Below, one piece after another: positions 34,213 to 45,587 of a stretch of 64,000 bases of DNA. The notes beneath the pieces were generated by a model. It had not been told where the DNA came from. It ran no database searches and saw only the letters and a program-made list of their open reading frames with translations. Position 1 is the first letter of the stretch. Each line of letters opens with the position of its first letter. The translations under genes and the position numbers were made by a program. The stretch is taken from assembly GCA_014218235.1 (NCBI GenBank), contig CM024759.1:6836712-6900711 (forward strand), written 5' to 3'. The stretch is from Colocasia esculenta (taxonomy: Eukaryota > Streptophyta > Magnoliopsida > Alismatales > Araceae).

Positions 34213-34435
34213 CCTGTCGACAGCCAGCATTTACTTGTCGACAGGTAACATGCTTCCAGAACCCAGAAATACAAAACTGTCAGTAACTGTCGACAGATAG
34301 CCTTGATCTGTCGACAGATGTCCTTCACCTGTCGACAGCCGACTCTGGTCTGTCGACAGATACCCTCAGAACCAGAAAAACCTTGCTCTGTCTGTTGTCT
34401 ATCTGTCGACAGCCATTTCCAAGCTGTCGACAGAC
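34213..34435 (+). repeat. CTGTCGACAG palindrome cluster in element D leader
   Basis: Seven perfect copies plus one TTGTCGACAG variant. Spacers between neighbouring copies are 11 nt in five cases. Intervening text such as CCAGAACCCAGAAAT matches CCAGAGCCAGAAAT in the LTR cluster, so this is a diverged duplicate placed in the leader, outside the LTR. The rest of the leader (33828-35340) shows no gene. Confidence 0.9.
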
Positions 34436-35340
34436 ACCAGTCTGTGATGAACTGGTCCTTCTTCAGTCAGTCAGAAAGTCCATCAGGCACTCTGTAGAAC
34501 TGAAACTCATACCTTATTTACATTCCATATCATAAGTAAATGTTATAATTTGATGTTTCATTTACTTAAGATATTACATGTAAATAAGGAAGTACCCCCC
34601 ATTTGAATCCAATAAAAATATCAGAAAAATCATATCTCTTACCAATAAAAAGTCAACTCTCCCACCGAAGAAGAAAAACGCGATTTTGGCGATTCCATCA
34701 AAATAGCGTCTTTCTAATTTCTCACAATTTGGCCTACCTAAAATTTCATAATTCGAATAAACCTACTAGAATGATAAAATTCAAGGTCCGGTGAAAAATG
34801 GTTAACACACATATGACTTCTCCAAGGGAGCCCTCTCCTACTGAAGGAAAAGTCAAACCTGTTCATCCCTTAATTTACGTCACAATGACTTTTGCATTGA
34901 TATGTTATTATATCCAACTCTAAACAAGAATTAGTAAATGAATGATTTAATCGATCATATAGATTTCATGACTATCCACGTGATATATTCTTCCGTTAAC
35001 TTTCCAATTTTCTTGGATTCTAAATTATATACCACTGAGATAGATTATATAATCTACATCCATTCCTTACTAAACCAAGTAAGACTCTTTAATAACTTAC
35101 ATGTGTTTAACACTCACATAATTGATGAATCAAAATTTCAAGATTGTTTTAATCTCACGAAGCTTATGGACAAGTAGTGATGTAAAATGTTATATATCTT
35201 CTGACTGGTTAATGGAACTAGGGTGTTGTGAATCTAAAGCCTGTGCATGATGAAATTTACATGGTTTGATTATAGAAATTTAGGATTAGTTAGTATGCTT
35301 TCATAATTCTATACATGTTAAACCTCATATTTGTTTCAGT

Positions 35341-35688
35341 ATGGACTTGAATGCCCAAGAGAGGCTGGTGACAGCCATGGAAATGCTTCGTCAGGATATT
35401 GAGTTGTATGCTCAAGCACAAAAGGAAGCCCATGTACTACTTAAGGAAGAAATCCTTAATCTAACTGCGGGTGCTTTCTTTGCCGGAAATCCTAGTGCCG
35501 CATTAGATGTAATGACTCAAGTCATGTGTAGGCTTGACAATCTCAAGCTGGGCAGGATATGCTGCAGCACCAGTTTGAGGAATATTGGGAAGCCATTACG
35601 GATGCGGCAAGGGAGCTATACCACGGAGCCGACGAAGTTCAGCAGCCGCAACCTGCTGAAGTTGTTATAGATCTGACCCAGAATTAGG
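35341..35688 (+). pseudogene. Small ORF between PBS and gag of element D, unknown
   Basis: Starts MDLNAQERLVTAMEMLRQDI, directly after a splice-acceptor-like TTTGTTTCAG, and is helical and charged. After a frameshift at about 35550 it continues DMLQHQFEEYWEAITDAARE and ends AEVVIDLTQN before a TAG at 35686-35688. It is not a standard retroelement domain that I recognise. It could be the gag N-terminal exon, since another CAG lies before the gag ATG at 36002. About 300 bp of noncoding DNA separate the two. Confidence 0.5.
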
Positions 35689-36001
35689 AACTTAGGCAAC
35701 TTGTCTTTCTTTTGTAACCTCTCCTTTTGTGTAAATGACTGTTGTGAGTATGTAATTCCCATGTGTGGAAATGAGAGGTTAGAGAAGGATGTTTTTGTAA
35801 AATGGAATAGCTGGAAGTAGAAGATGGCGGCAAGTTAGTTGTTATCTATGGATGTAACTTTTGATGTAAATATCTGACTGATGAATGAAATGACGTGTTA
35901 TGTGGATTTGAAATATGTATATGTGTGATGAATGTTAGTGGGTGGACTGTGAAATTAATGTATGCCCTATTGATGTTTCAGATCATTACCTAATTATTGT
36001 T

Positions 36002-36936
36002 ATGGACGGAGGTGATGCTAATTGGAGGAAAATGGAGAGTTCAATGCATGACTTGACCCGAGTAATGAGGACTGTAGCCCGGAACAACAGCCATAACGGG
36101 ACAAGTTTTATTCAGGGATTTCCGAAGCTTAGATCCTCCGAGATTTGCGGGAAGTACAGACCCGGATGAAGCTGAAAACTGGTTAAGGGATATTGAAAGG
36201 ATATTTGGAGTAATCAAATGTACTGAGGAGGAAAAGATCCGGTTGTGGTTTTTTCATTAGAACGGGATGCTAGAGCGTGGTGGGATACTATAACATCCAC
36301 ATTAGAAGAGCCAACTCAAATCACTTGGGATGAATTTGTGGAGTTGTTTAATGATCAATATTTTTCTGAAGTTGTACAGGAGAAGAAAGCAAATGAATTT
36401 GCTAATCTGAAACAACTTAGGATGACAGTATCCGAATATGAGGCTCAATTTGCTCGACTATCCAAGTATGCACCACATCTTATAGTCACGGATAAGCTAA
36501 AAGCTAAGAGGTTCATGAATGGACTACGTCCTACCTATATTGTACAGTTAACTTCACATTTGATTACTACATATTCAGAGATGGTCAAAAGCTTTGGCTT
36601 TGGAAGCTGCCAATGAAATGGTGGATAAAATTAAAGGAGTTAGGAGAAGGATCTTCGAATCGGAAGAGAAAGTTTGAACCAGGAAATACTCCGAAAGTTC
36701 AACAATCTGGAAACAAGACAGGAAAAGCTCAGAATGGAAATAAAGAGGTGTGTAAACACTGTCATGTTAGAGGACACAAGATGGAAAATTGTTGGCGTAG
36801 GCTGGGAGCATGCCTCAGATGTGGGAATACTCAGCATCGAATTTCAGAATGTCCAATGGTTAAGAAGGTATCAACCAACCCCAATTCTCAAGGAAAGCGC
36901 CCAGACAAGGGAGAATACAAGCTGTTCAAGAAATAG
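36002..36936 (+). pseudogene. gag: Element D gag with two zinc knuckles
   Basis: ATG 36002 (MDGGDANWRKMESSMHDLTR), then FPKLRPPRF..DPDEAENWLRDIERIFGVI after a frameshift, then the Retrotrans_gag core ERDARAWWDTITSTLEEPTQ, FNDQYFSEVVQEKKANEF and YEAQFARLSKYAPHLI. Two knuckles follow: CKHCHVRGHKMENC and CLRCGNTQHRISEC. Frameshifts lie at about 36120, 36245 and 36600. Confidence 0.85.
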
Positions 36937-36959
36937 AGCCTGAAACTCCGCAGGAAGGC

Positions 36960-37314
36960 AAACTGATTGAAGGTACACTCACCATAAACTCAAAGCTTGC
37001 TCACGTGTTATTTGATTCAGGAGTACGCACTCCTTTATTAGTTATAATTTGCTAAAACTTTGGAAATACGACCAGTCCTATTGTCTACACAATTGGAAGT
37101 AGCACCTCCATTAAGTGAGGGTAAGAAACTTAGAGAGTATTACCCTGATAGTCAGATTTTGTGTGACGAACACAACTTATGTGGTGATTTAATATGCTTG
37201 GAAATGTGGGATTATGACGTGATCCTTGGAATGGATTGGTTATCTAAATACCATGCTAATTTAGATTGCCAATTAAGGAGAGTCTCTTTTCAGGAAAGGA
37301 AAATTGTTCTCTGA
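36960..37314 (+). pseudogene. Element D aspartic protease
   Basis: GTLTINSKLAHVLFDSG gives the catalytic DSG, followed after a frameshift by a diverged HSFI region. The end carries the conserved WDYDVILGMDWLSKYHANLD. A stop at 37312-37314 interrupts it. Confidence 0.8.
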
Positions 37315-37425
37315 CTTTTGACAACCCTCATGTTAGAAGAATACGATAATCTCATTGTTCTCTGACTTTTGACAAACCTCATGTTAGAAGAATACCGATA
37401 ATCTCAGCAGTCAAGGCTTGTAAGC
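37311..37425 (+). repeat. 57-bp tandem duplication in element D pol
   Basis: TTGTTCTCTGACTTTTGACA and onward occurs twice in a row, differing by one substitution and one inserted base. It adds a stop and breaks the protease-RT link. Confidence 0.8.
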
Positions 37426-37451
37426 TAGTACAAAAAGGTTGTCAAGGGTAC

Positions 37452-38062
37452 TTGGCTTCTGTAACAATACTAAATCAAGATATCACGGGATTGGGTGTTA
37501 TTCCGGTGGTAAGGGAATTTCTTGATGTTTTTCCTGAAGAATTACCTGGTATACCACCTAATAGAGAGGTGAATTTCTCGATTGAATTGGTACCGGGAGC
37601 TACACCAGTATCAAGAACACCATATAGAATGTCGGTAGAAGAATTAAAAGAATTGAAAAGACAGTTGTTAGAATTGATAGAGAAAGGATTTATCAGACCT
37701 AGTACCTCGCCGTGGGGTGCTCCAGTGTTATTCGTGAAGAAAAAAGGATTGGAGAAGTAACCTATCAATGGGCACTTCCGCCACAATTGTCCAATGTACA
37801 TGATATTTACCACGTATCGATGCTAAGAAAATATGTTTATGATCCAGACCATATCATTGGATATCAAGATTTGGAAATACAAGAAAATTTAGCATATGAA
37901 GAAAGACATGTACAAGTTCTTGATAGAAAAATCAAGCAACTTCGGAACAAGGAAGTTCCCTTATTAAAAGTTCAATGGAATAAACGCGGACAAGAAGAGG
38001 CAACATGGGAACTTGAAGATGCCATCAGAACCAAATATCTGGAATTGTTTACAGGTCAGTAA
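37452..38062 (+). pseudogene. Element D: RT start fused to integrase chromodomain by internal deletion
   Basis: 37452-37745 reads VVREFLDVFPEELPGIPP, LVPGATPVSRTPYRMS and GFIRPSTSPWGAPVLFVKKK, the RT N-terminus. It then jumps directly to RIGEVTYQWALPP, NVHDIYHVSMLRKYV, DRKIKQLRNKEVPL and EEATWELEDAIRTKYLELF, the integrase C-terminus and chromodomain in another frame, ending at TAA 38060-38062. The RT catalytic core, RNase H and integrase core are absent. The junction lies in an A-rich GAAGAAAAAAGGATTGGAG stretch. Confidence 0.9.
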
Positions 38063-38102
38063 CCACACTCTTATGTAATTAAATTTGGAGGACCAAATTT
38101 CT

Positions 38103-38118
38103 TTTAGTGGGGGAGAGT
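38103..38118 (+). promoter_or_regulatory. Element D polypurine tract
   Basis: TTTAGTGGGGGAGAGT directly before TGTAATACCCC at 38119. Confidence 0.85.
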
Positions 38119-40856
38119 TGTAATACCCCAAAATTTCTATTACTATTTATTTATTCCAAAACAAGGATAATTAAGTTATAATACCTTAACGTTGTCAATA
38201 AATTGAAATAATTGACATGTAAGTACGACTAGTAGTAACGAACATTACCCCAGTGACGCGCATCGAAATGCGTGCCTCCACAGGGCGATTCTGGAAACGA
38301 CGTCAAAATAAAAATCCGAGAACATCATAAATTCCAAAAAAATGTGGAGAAATTTAATATGTAATTATCTGAATTTTTCGACGTACGGATTTCAAGGTAC
38401 AGTCGACCCGACCATTTTTCGGGTGATTTTTCACCTACTGTAAAATAAAATCTAAAAATTAATTAAAAATCACCACAATTAGTAAAACAACCATATTAGT
38501 CTATGGTTAAAATTTCAAAGCAGTCAGACATGATTTGGATAAGTTTCTTTAAGAAACAAGTGACCAATTGAATTACTTGGGAATTACGTAATGGGTTTTC
38601 TGGGTAATTTGTAATGGGTTACGTGTAAGCCTATTGAGAGGCCAGCACTTGAGGTAAAACCTCATACCCACTTACCTGAGGTGTCCTACCCAGGAATGGC
38701 ATGTTACCCGTGTCATATAGTGAAAACATTTCACCCTTACCATGACACCTAGGTGACTATCGTGTCACTTTGCATGAGAGGCTTCCTTGCTTATAAAAAC
38801 CCCAAGGGCCATCGTAGATAGGTTCCACTTCATGTTTTCCTGTTTTTTCTACCATAGCTTGAAGCAACTTCAGAAGTGAGAGGTTTCTGAGTAAGAATCT
38901 GGGTGGAGAGGCCATTTTGAGGGAGACAATTGTTCTTTCTCTCTCTTTCCTATTCATTCATCTTGTCCCTGCTCAAGTTCGGGTTGAAGCTGCTACTAAG
39001 AAGTGATTGGGGAGTTATTCTGGAAGCTAAAGCTACTATTGTACCAAGTTGCATTTACTTACTTGTCTCTTGGTGATTATCTTCTTCATCTCCTTCAACC
39101 AAGGTAGGATTCAATCTTTTGATCACCATCTTCTATTTCTCCTTCCTTATTAAGTCTTGAAATCCAATAGCTATCTTGACATCCTCTTTAGTTTAAGAAG
39201 TTTGATCACTTGTTAATTGCCTTAAGTGTGTGAGATATCTTGTGAGAATCATGTATCTACTCTTTACAAGATTTATCTTAGTATGAGGTCTTAGAGATCC
39301 ATTCTTATTCTTGTTCTTTTCCTCCACAATTCAGTGTAATCTAGGTAGTTAAGTGATCATTTCTCTTGAGTTTGTTGACCTTCAGATTTGGAGATTCATT
39401 CCATGATAAGGTTCAAACCTTCATCACATATGATTTTATGTTTTCCATGAAAGACAATGTCATCTTTTTCTTCCATTATCCTTTGTGCCCTTTTGAGATC
39501 ATGATTGACTACAATTCTGGGATCTTATCGATCATTTATGTAAACTACATTCCATATCTTTTCCTTTGACTTTCTTGTCATGATTATCTTCATGTTTGAG
39601 ACTAAAATCATACCTTGTAAGGTTCCAATCATGTTAGGTATGATAGGTGGGTATATTAGTATCATTTATGGGTGATCTTAGCCCATTTTTGCAAGTTTAC
39701 ACTGCACCTGTCGACAGCCGAACCTTGCCCTGTCGACAGGGGCCTCTGTCCAGAGCCAGAAAATTGAAGACTGACAGGGGCTGTCGACAGATACCCCCCT
39801 TGCTGTCGACAGCAAAAGACAGGCAGAGCACCAGTCTTCTGGAAAAAAGTCTCCCTGTCGACAGGAAGACTTTGTCTGTCGACAGGTACCTTCAGTCCAG
39901 TAATTTTTGCACTTGTTTTGACTTGTTTTGTGATTGGAATCACACCCAATTGATCCCATCAAATGATCACTCAATGATAGATGTTTTTACCACTCTAAAC
40001 ACCTACTAAATCAGTCAAAGTTTATTCCTTTATACCTGAACTTTCACTCCAAAGTTTCGAGCACAATTGACATCGTGAAATTGTCATTTCCTAATTCAAT
40101 GAAGGGACATAGCTCCCAAAAGTTTGTATATAAGCTATAATCTTGTATCCTTGATCTATTGCATGAATGAGTGTGTGAAGATGACCATATTTGAGTCTCG
40201 GACTCGTTTGATAATTATGCCAGGCAAATAAGGGCTGGTTCAGTCCTGGGGGAGCGCCCGAATTCGTCACTGGCCGCGCGGGGACGTTGAGAATTTCTGG
40301 ATGTTGGCATGCATCAATTATGTTTGATTAGTCATCATATCATGCTTGTGTGTATGAGAATATCTATTTTTGAATTTAAGTATTCTCTTACGAGAATACT
40401 CTTGCTTCTGAAAGCACTCATGAGAATTTGTGTATCTTGATTATGTCATACTTGTTCGTTATCTTGAACTTCATGTCAGTGATCCACACTTGTTTCTATC
40501 CTTGATTATAATCATGTAAATCCTCTTGATTTAAAAGAATTGAGTTCTACTGGGCTAGTTAGCTCATTAAATTTAACATTTTCAGGTGATCAAGATGGAG
40601 TTGATGCTTAAGGGGAATTTGTGTGCTGAGCGGATAATCCGATGCTGAGCAAAGCTATTAGTTTTTGCTTTCTTTGTAAATAAAAGGAGAATGTAATAAA
40701 GATACAATCTACTTTTGTTTAATCCTCATTTAGACTGTAATGAGGAGTATCGTGTAATAAGTTCCGCGAACCGAGTTGGTTATAATTATACCTTTCGTTA
40801 TTTACATGTTTATAATCTGTCATTTCCGATAAATGCAATTTTATTAGGACGTGACA
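38119..40856 (+). repeat. Element D 3' LTR (2.7 kb)
   Basis: Matches the 5' LTR end to end, with a TATA box at 38792-38798 and six CTGTCGACAG copies at 39708-39885. Differences from the 5' LTR are mainly one-base insertions or deletions, many in short runs of one base. Confidence 0.95.
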
Positions 40857-40861
40857 GATAC

Positions 40862-41314
40862 TCTGATGTTGACTACGCTGGATGCAAAATAGACAGAAAG
40901 AGCACCAGTGGTTGTTGTCAATTTCTTGCAGGTTGTCTCATATCATGGTCCTCAAAGAAACAAAATTCAATAGCTCTGTCAATAGCTGAAGCTGAGTACG
41001 TAGCTGCTGGAAGTTGCTATACACAACTCCTATGGATTAAGCAACAATTTGAGGATTATGGACTCTAGATCAAGATAATTCCATTGTTATGCGACAACAC
41101 CAATGCTATAAATCTAACCAAGAATCCAGTACAGCACTCAAGGACTAAACACATTGAGGTTAGATATCATTTCATTCGTGATCATGTAGCAAATGGCAAC
41201 ATTGATATTTCATTTATTGATACAAACAATCAGTTAGCAGATATCTTCACTAAGGCCTTACCCGAAGAGAGATTTACTTCTCTTAGAAAGGAATTAGGCA
41301 TGTGTAAATTGTGA
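40862..41314 (+). pseudogene. pol: SIRE RNase H, continued after element D
   Basis: SDVDYAGCKIDRKSTSGCCQFLAG gives the first acidic residue, followed by SWSSKKQNSIALSIAEAEYVAA (catalytic Glu), CDNTNAINLTKNPV, HSRTKHIEVRYHFIRD and QLADIFTKALP. A TAG at about 41066 interrupts it. It ends at TGA 41312-41314 after GMCKL, the normal end of copia pol. Confidence 0.9.
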
Positions 41315-41723
41315 AAGAATTATCTATTTAAAACTGAAATATTAATTTTCAGAATTTAAATTATTTTTTCTACCAAAAATTTGAGCAAAATTCCAATTAT
41401 TACCTATCCTTTTAAGTTGTCTTGACGGTTCATTATTTTATAAGAGTTTATTCCTATCGAACTTGTCTTTTTGTCGTTTTCTGCTGTTTTGGCGCCTCCA
41501 ATTTCGAAAAGTCATTATTCCTCTGATTTATCCCGAAATCTGTGCGGGAACGATTCACCTCCTCCTTTACCTTTCTCGTCCACCGCCTGAGGCGATACCC
41601 CATCGACTCCGGCATCGACTTCCTGAGATTTGAAGCTTTCACCTCTTTCCCGCGAGAAATTTCTTGAGGGCTTCTACTCCTTTCTCCATTTCAATCCTCC
41701 AGAAACTCTTCCCATCCTAAACC
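41315..41723 (+). other. Spacer between pol and env-like ORF of SIRE
   Basis: About 410 bp with no open frame. A stretch at 41470-41700 rich in TTTC and CTCC precedes the env-like ATG and looks like a 5' UTR. A splice acceptor or subgenomic promoter may be here, but none is clear. Confidence 0.5.
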
Positions 41724-44700
41724 ATGGCCTCTTCTGGTGTTTCCGACAGCATTGGGGGCTACGGAGCTGCATTCCTTACCGCTGAGCAGCAGGCGAGATT
41801 TGCTTCAGTGAAGACCAAGCTTTGCGGGCTCAAAGTAGTGGATGTGGATGATTTGCAGAAGAACGGAATGGGCAGTATCGTCGCAGCTATGGACAGATTG
41901 AAGTGGACAAAGATTGCCACCCTATCAGAAGTAAGTTATCCGGACGTTGTAAAAGCTTTCTATGTATGTCTGAAGACAGAGGAAGACAGGACCTTGACTT
42001 CCATGGTCAAGGGAACTCAGATTAAGGTCACACGAGCTCTATTGGCATCTCTCTTTGGTGTGACTACCTCCGGACACAGTGGAGTTCACACTGTGGATAT
42101 CCAGGTGAAAGGATTAGGGATTGTTGGTCCCGAATACAGATTGAAGGATGTCAAGTTAGATATCAACTAGTTAAATGCATTTAATCGCCTTCTGCACTTC
42201 ATTGTCTATCAAATTTTGATCCCCCGAAGTGCTACCTTTTCAACTTGTACCAAGGCGGACTCAGACTTGATGTTCTGGGCCATCCAGAACAAGGAAATCA
42301 ACATGGCAGAGATTATTTTAGAGAAGATGAAATTTGCAAGTGCACAAGTATGGGATACTAAGAGCAAGTTGAACGTCTCTCTACCTTATGCCCATCTCCT
42401 GACCAAGGTATTTCAACACTATGGCATTAGTGTGGTAGGAGATGTCTATGAGAAGATGGGCCAAGCAATCTGGTCCAGAAACTTAAGGAAAAGTGGATTT
42501 TCTGTTGTTAATGGTGTGTGGTCAAAGACTTCTATGGCTGAGGGTGAAGCCATAATTGGCGAAGCCCAAGAAGACCAGGAAGTAGCAGGAGCAGTCCCTG
42601 TGATTCCAGAGGAACCTGCAGTTTCGGCAGCAGCAGAACCAAGAGCAGCAGCAGTTGAAGCACCATCGGCAGAGGAAGTAGCAGCAGCTCTAGCAGAAAG
42701 AGCAGAAGCAGTAGAATCTATCAGTAGGATTGAGGATATCCCTCCAGAGAACATTGAGCCTGTTGGGCATAGTTTAGAGGATACTCCACCCTCTTCCTGA
42801 GTAGCCTCAGTACTCAGGGATGTACTGGACTCCATCCAAAGCAATCTAGGAGAGCCAATAATTAGTGATGATCAAGCAACAGAAGCTGTGGCATCAGGCC
42901 AAACTGATGAGATCTTCATGGAGAAAGCTCCTAGCCAGGGGGAGCAAGAGGATGCTCATGAACATGTTCAAGTAGATGATGCTCCCATTCAGAGGGAGCA
43001 GGGAGTTGAGAAGGAAGCAACTCCTCGGGGGGAGCACACTGAGAGTGTCCCCATGAATATTGAAGAGAATGTTGAATCTGTGGAGCCCAGTGAAAGGGCC
43101 AGAAGCAAAATGAAGAGAATTGCACATAAGAGGCCAAAGAAGAAACAACTGAAGGTAAATTTGAAACCCATTATTAAAAGGCTGAATGAGCAAGGCAAGT
43201 CTCTCTCATCTCTGCAGTCTGACATTTAGTCTATCATTATCAGCCAGACCTCAGCTGCAAACGAGATTGGAGCCTTGACCACTGAGGTACACAGCTTGAG
43301 AGATGATTTCAGAATGTTCAAGCAATTATGCAAATGGATGAAAAGTGAGTTTGACAGTGTCAAGAAGCTGACCTCTTCGAGGGTGCAATCCTCCTCTGCC
43401 CCTCCTGCTCACTCTCCAGTTGAGCCTGTCAGCAGCTTAGGGCCTTCTGAGGCCAGACAGCAAGAAGAAGTAACTAAGCCATCAAGGCAGATTCCAGAGG
43501 CATCTTCAGGGCCATCCGGGCCACAAATCATTGACAAGGAATCAGTAGCAGTGGAAACAGTTGATGAAGTTGTTGAAGTCCAGCCCTTAGGACCAATTCA
43601 AGAGGAAGTAAGGCCATCCGGGCCTGAAAATTCAGAGCAGCAGAATGAGGTTGAGCGGCCATCAGGGCCATTGATTGTTGAAGATGTGCATATTGGAAAT
43701 CCAAGTGTTGCTAAGCTATCTGAAGATCCAGCAGGGCCATCAGGGCCACCTATTGTTGATCCAGTGCCTGCAGTAGAGTCTAGGCCTTCAGGGCAACCAG
43801 AAGAAGAGTTAGGGCCATCCGGGCCAGTGGAGTCCGAGTCTGAGCTGCATTAGGCAGAAGAAGAAGCTGTTGTTCCAGCGCCCCCAGCTCCTTCACCCAT
43901 TCAGACACCAGCCCCTACTTCTCCACCCTCCTCCTCCACAGCACCACCAGCCCCTCAACCCTTCAAACAACCATTACCTAGAGCCATCTCTTCTCCTACT
44001 CCATTTCCTTCACACACCTCTTCATCTCCTACCTCTACCACTTTTATTCCTCCCCCTCCTCCTTTCGTTGAGGTCCCTTCAGCTTCATCATCAGCTGGAG
44101 CCTCCTCATCCTCTGGTCCCTCCTCTTCTGGACCAGCTGTCATACCCGTTTCCACCTCACATTCTTTTCTTCATCCCACTACTCCTCCTTCCTTCATTAC
44201 CATTATTCCGGAGAGTGCTCAGATTGATGCTCCCTTTCTTAGAGACATCAAAGATGAATTTGAGGAAGCTATCCCTAGATCAGTCTTGAAAGAATGTCAT
44301 CATGTCCATAGGATAGGCTCTTCTAGCCCTACTCCTAAGAAGAGAAAAATAACCTCCACTTCTTCTATTTCCTCTGATCCTTGCTATCCACCTCTGTGGT
44401 TTTCTCTAACAGTGGACAACAAAAATAAACCACTCTATAGAGAATTCCTTCAGAAGGCTGTTTTGCTACCATCATCAACCTTCCTCATCTCAACCTCTCT
44501 GACCATATCAATGTCATTTTGCCTTATACTTCCCTCTCTAAATCCGAAAAATCCAAAATCTTCTCTATGGTTGAAGCCAAAACCGAAGAGCAGTGGGCTC
44601 AGAGTCATAAAGCTCTCTTCAATAAGTTTCTTCTTGCCAAATCAACCAGATTTCCTCCTAGGGATCACTCCTTGACCTTATCTGAGTGGTTCCAAATCCT

Positions 44701-44818
44701 TCACAAGGATACCTGGGCCCCTTTTATTCAGAAGGAAATTAAAATGATCAGGCATTACCAGATGTTCACAAGGATACCTTACCTGACTCTTGTATCATTC
44801 TCAAGACATGATAGATAG
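41724..44818 (+). pseudogene. SIRE env-like ORF
   Basis: One frame runs from ATG 41724 (MASSGVSDSIGGYGAAFL) to about 44460 with only four nonsense codons: TAG 42168, TGA 42798, TAG 43227 and TAG 43851. A frameshift at about 44460 (a lost T) follows, then homologous reading to about 44780. It has a folded N-terminal region with VSYPDVVKAFYVC and LLASLFGV, an Ala/Glu-rich segment, a basic patch, about seven GPSGP/RPSGP repeats (43500-43850) and a Pro/Ser-rich C-terminal part. This fits the env-like protein of SIRE elements, whose function is unknown. I see no clear signal peptide, and the C-terminus is cut by the C-family LTR. Confidence 0.8.
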
Positions 44819-44833
44819 CATGATTCGCCTTGA

Positions 44834-45571
44834 ATTCTTGAAATATGCAACTCGTGTCTATTATAATCATGCTTTCTGCTTGCCTTGACTATCTTGCTTG
44901 TTATCTTTGAAATTCAGCTTGTTAAAAATGTTAATTATGTATATTTTGCCCGCACCATAAGATATAAATCCTACTGGTCTAGTTTTCTCATAGACCTATT
45001 AACATTTCAGGTAAATTGGAGCATGATTAGCATGTAATCGAACCATTGTGTGGAGAGTTTGGAGCACATTGGAGGAGTTTTATTTCTCATTTTTAGATGT
45101 GTGAGTAAATCATGTATCATACTTGTAAACCACTATGGATGGATCTGTGAGGAGTGTTTTCTTTTGGAATTAGTGAATGTACAAACCATATAATAAATGA
45201 AAGAAGTAGTTGACAATTTGTCTAAATGTGGATCATGGATGAAGGAATCATATATCAATCATGTTTGTTTTATGTGTTGGGATTATATGATTATCGTAGC
45301 AAATTTTATTGCAATAGAATGTGCCAATTTCTGAAATTCAAATGTGAATCTTGCTATGGAAGAACTTTGTTCTTGGAGAGAAAAAATTATTTGTGGGCCC
45401 TAATTGTGCTGTTAATTAAGGCTCGATCTTTCATCGTCATTTGACTTGAATGTCGCGTCCCCAGTGTGACTTGAGGTGTTTGGTTAAGGTTTATGTTGAT
45501 GGATTTCATTTCAGATGAGTTTTTTTTTTTTTCCGTTGCAATTATAATACCTGAATTTTGGGGGCGTGACA
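44834..45571 (+). repeat. C-family 5' LTR, truncated (C2)
   Basis: The 3' part of an LTR ending GGGGGCGTGACA at 45571, followed by a PBS. Bases 45188-45571 match 48642-49014. Its left part resembles the end of the element D LTR (ACTGGTCTAGTTTTCTCAT near 44970). The U3 part is missing. Confidence 0.65.
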
Positions 45572-45575
45572 AAAG

Positions 45576-45587
45576 TGGTATCAGGGC
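45576..45587 (+). promoter_or_regulatory. C2 primer binding site (diverged iMet)
   Basis: TGGTATCAGGGC, four bases after the LTR end; one change from the iMet form. Confidence 0.75.

Larger units (their letters stand above)
31096..40856 (+). mobile_element. Element D, Ty3/gypsy chromovirus with internal deletion (TSD GATAC)
   Basis: LTRs at 31096-33807 and 38119-40856, flanked by exact GATAC at 31091-31095 and 40857-40861. It interrupts the SIRE RNase H domain, whose reading continues across the insertion. The 4.3-kb internal region has a PBS, a long leader, a small ORF, gag, protease, a short RT start and a chromodomain, but no RT core, RNase H or integrase core. It is therefore non-autonomous. 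The LTRs differ mostly by single-base indels. Confidence 0.95.
20899..44820 (+). mobile_element. SIRE/Maximus-type Ty1/copia element with env-like ORF, nested and 3' truncated
   Basis: Order: 5' LTR (20899-26682, split by solo LTR B), iMet PBS, gag, protease, integrase, RT, RNase H (split by element D), spacer, env-like ORF. This gene order and the gag start (EGQSVNRPSLFDG) are those of the SIRE/Maximus lineage. The 3' LTR is missing; the env-like region runs into a C-family LTR at about 44820. Without the later insertions the remnant is about 10.7 kb. Confidence 0.85.

Noticed and set aside
32673..34435. CRISPR-like look of regularly spaced CTGTCGACAG copies
   Set aside because: The repeat is a 10-bp palindrome with 11-12 nt gaps in a plant LTR; no cas genes, wrong repeat and spacer sizes, and duplicated in the other LTR.
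43870..44289. 139-aa Leu/Pro/His-rich frame
   Set aside because: Out-of-frame translation of the Pro/Ser-rich part of the env-like ORF, which is open in frame 43854-44460.
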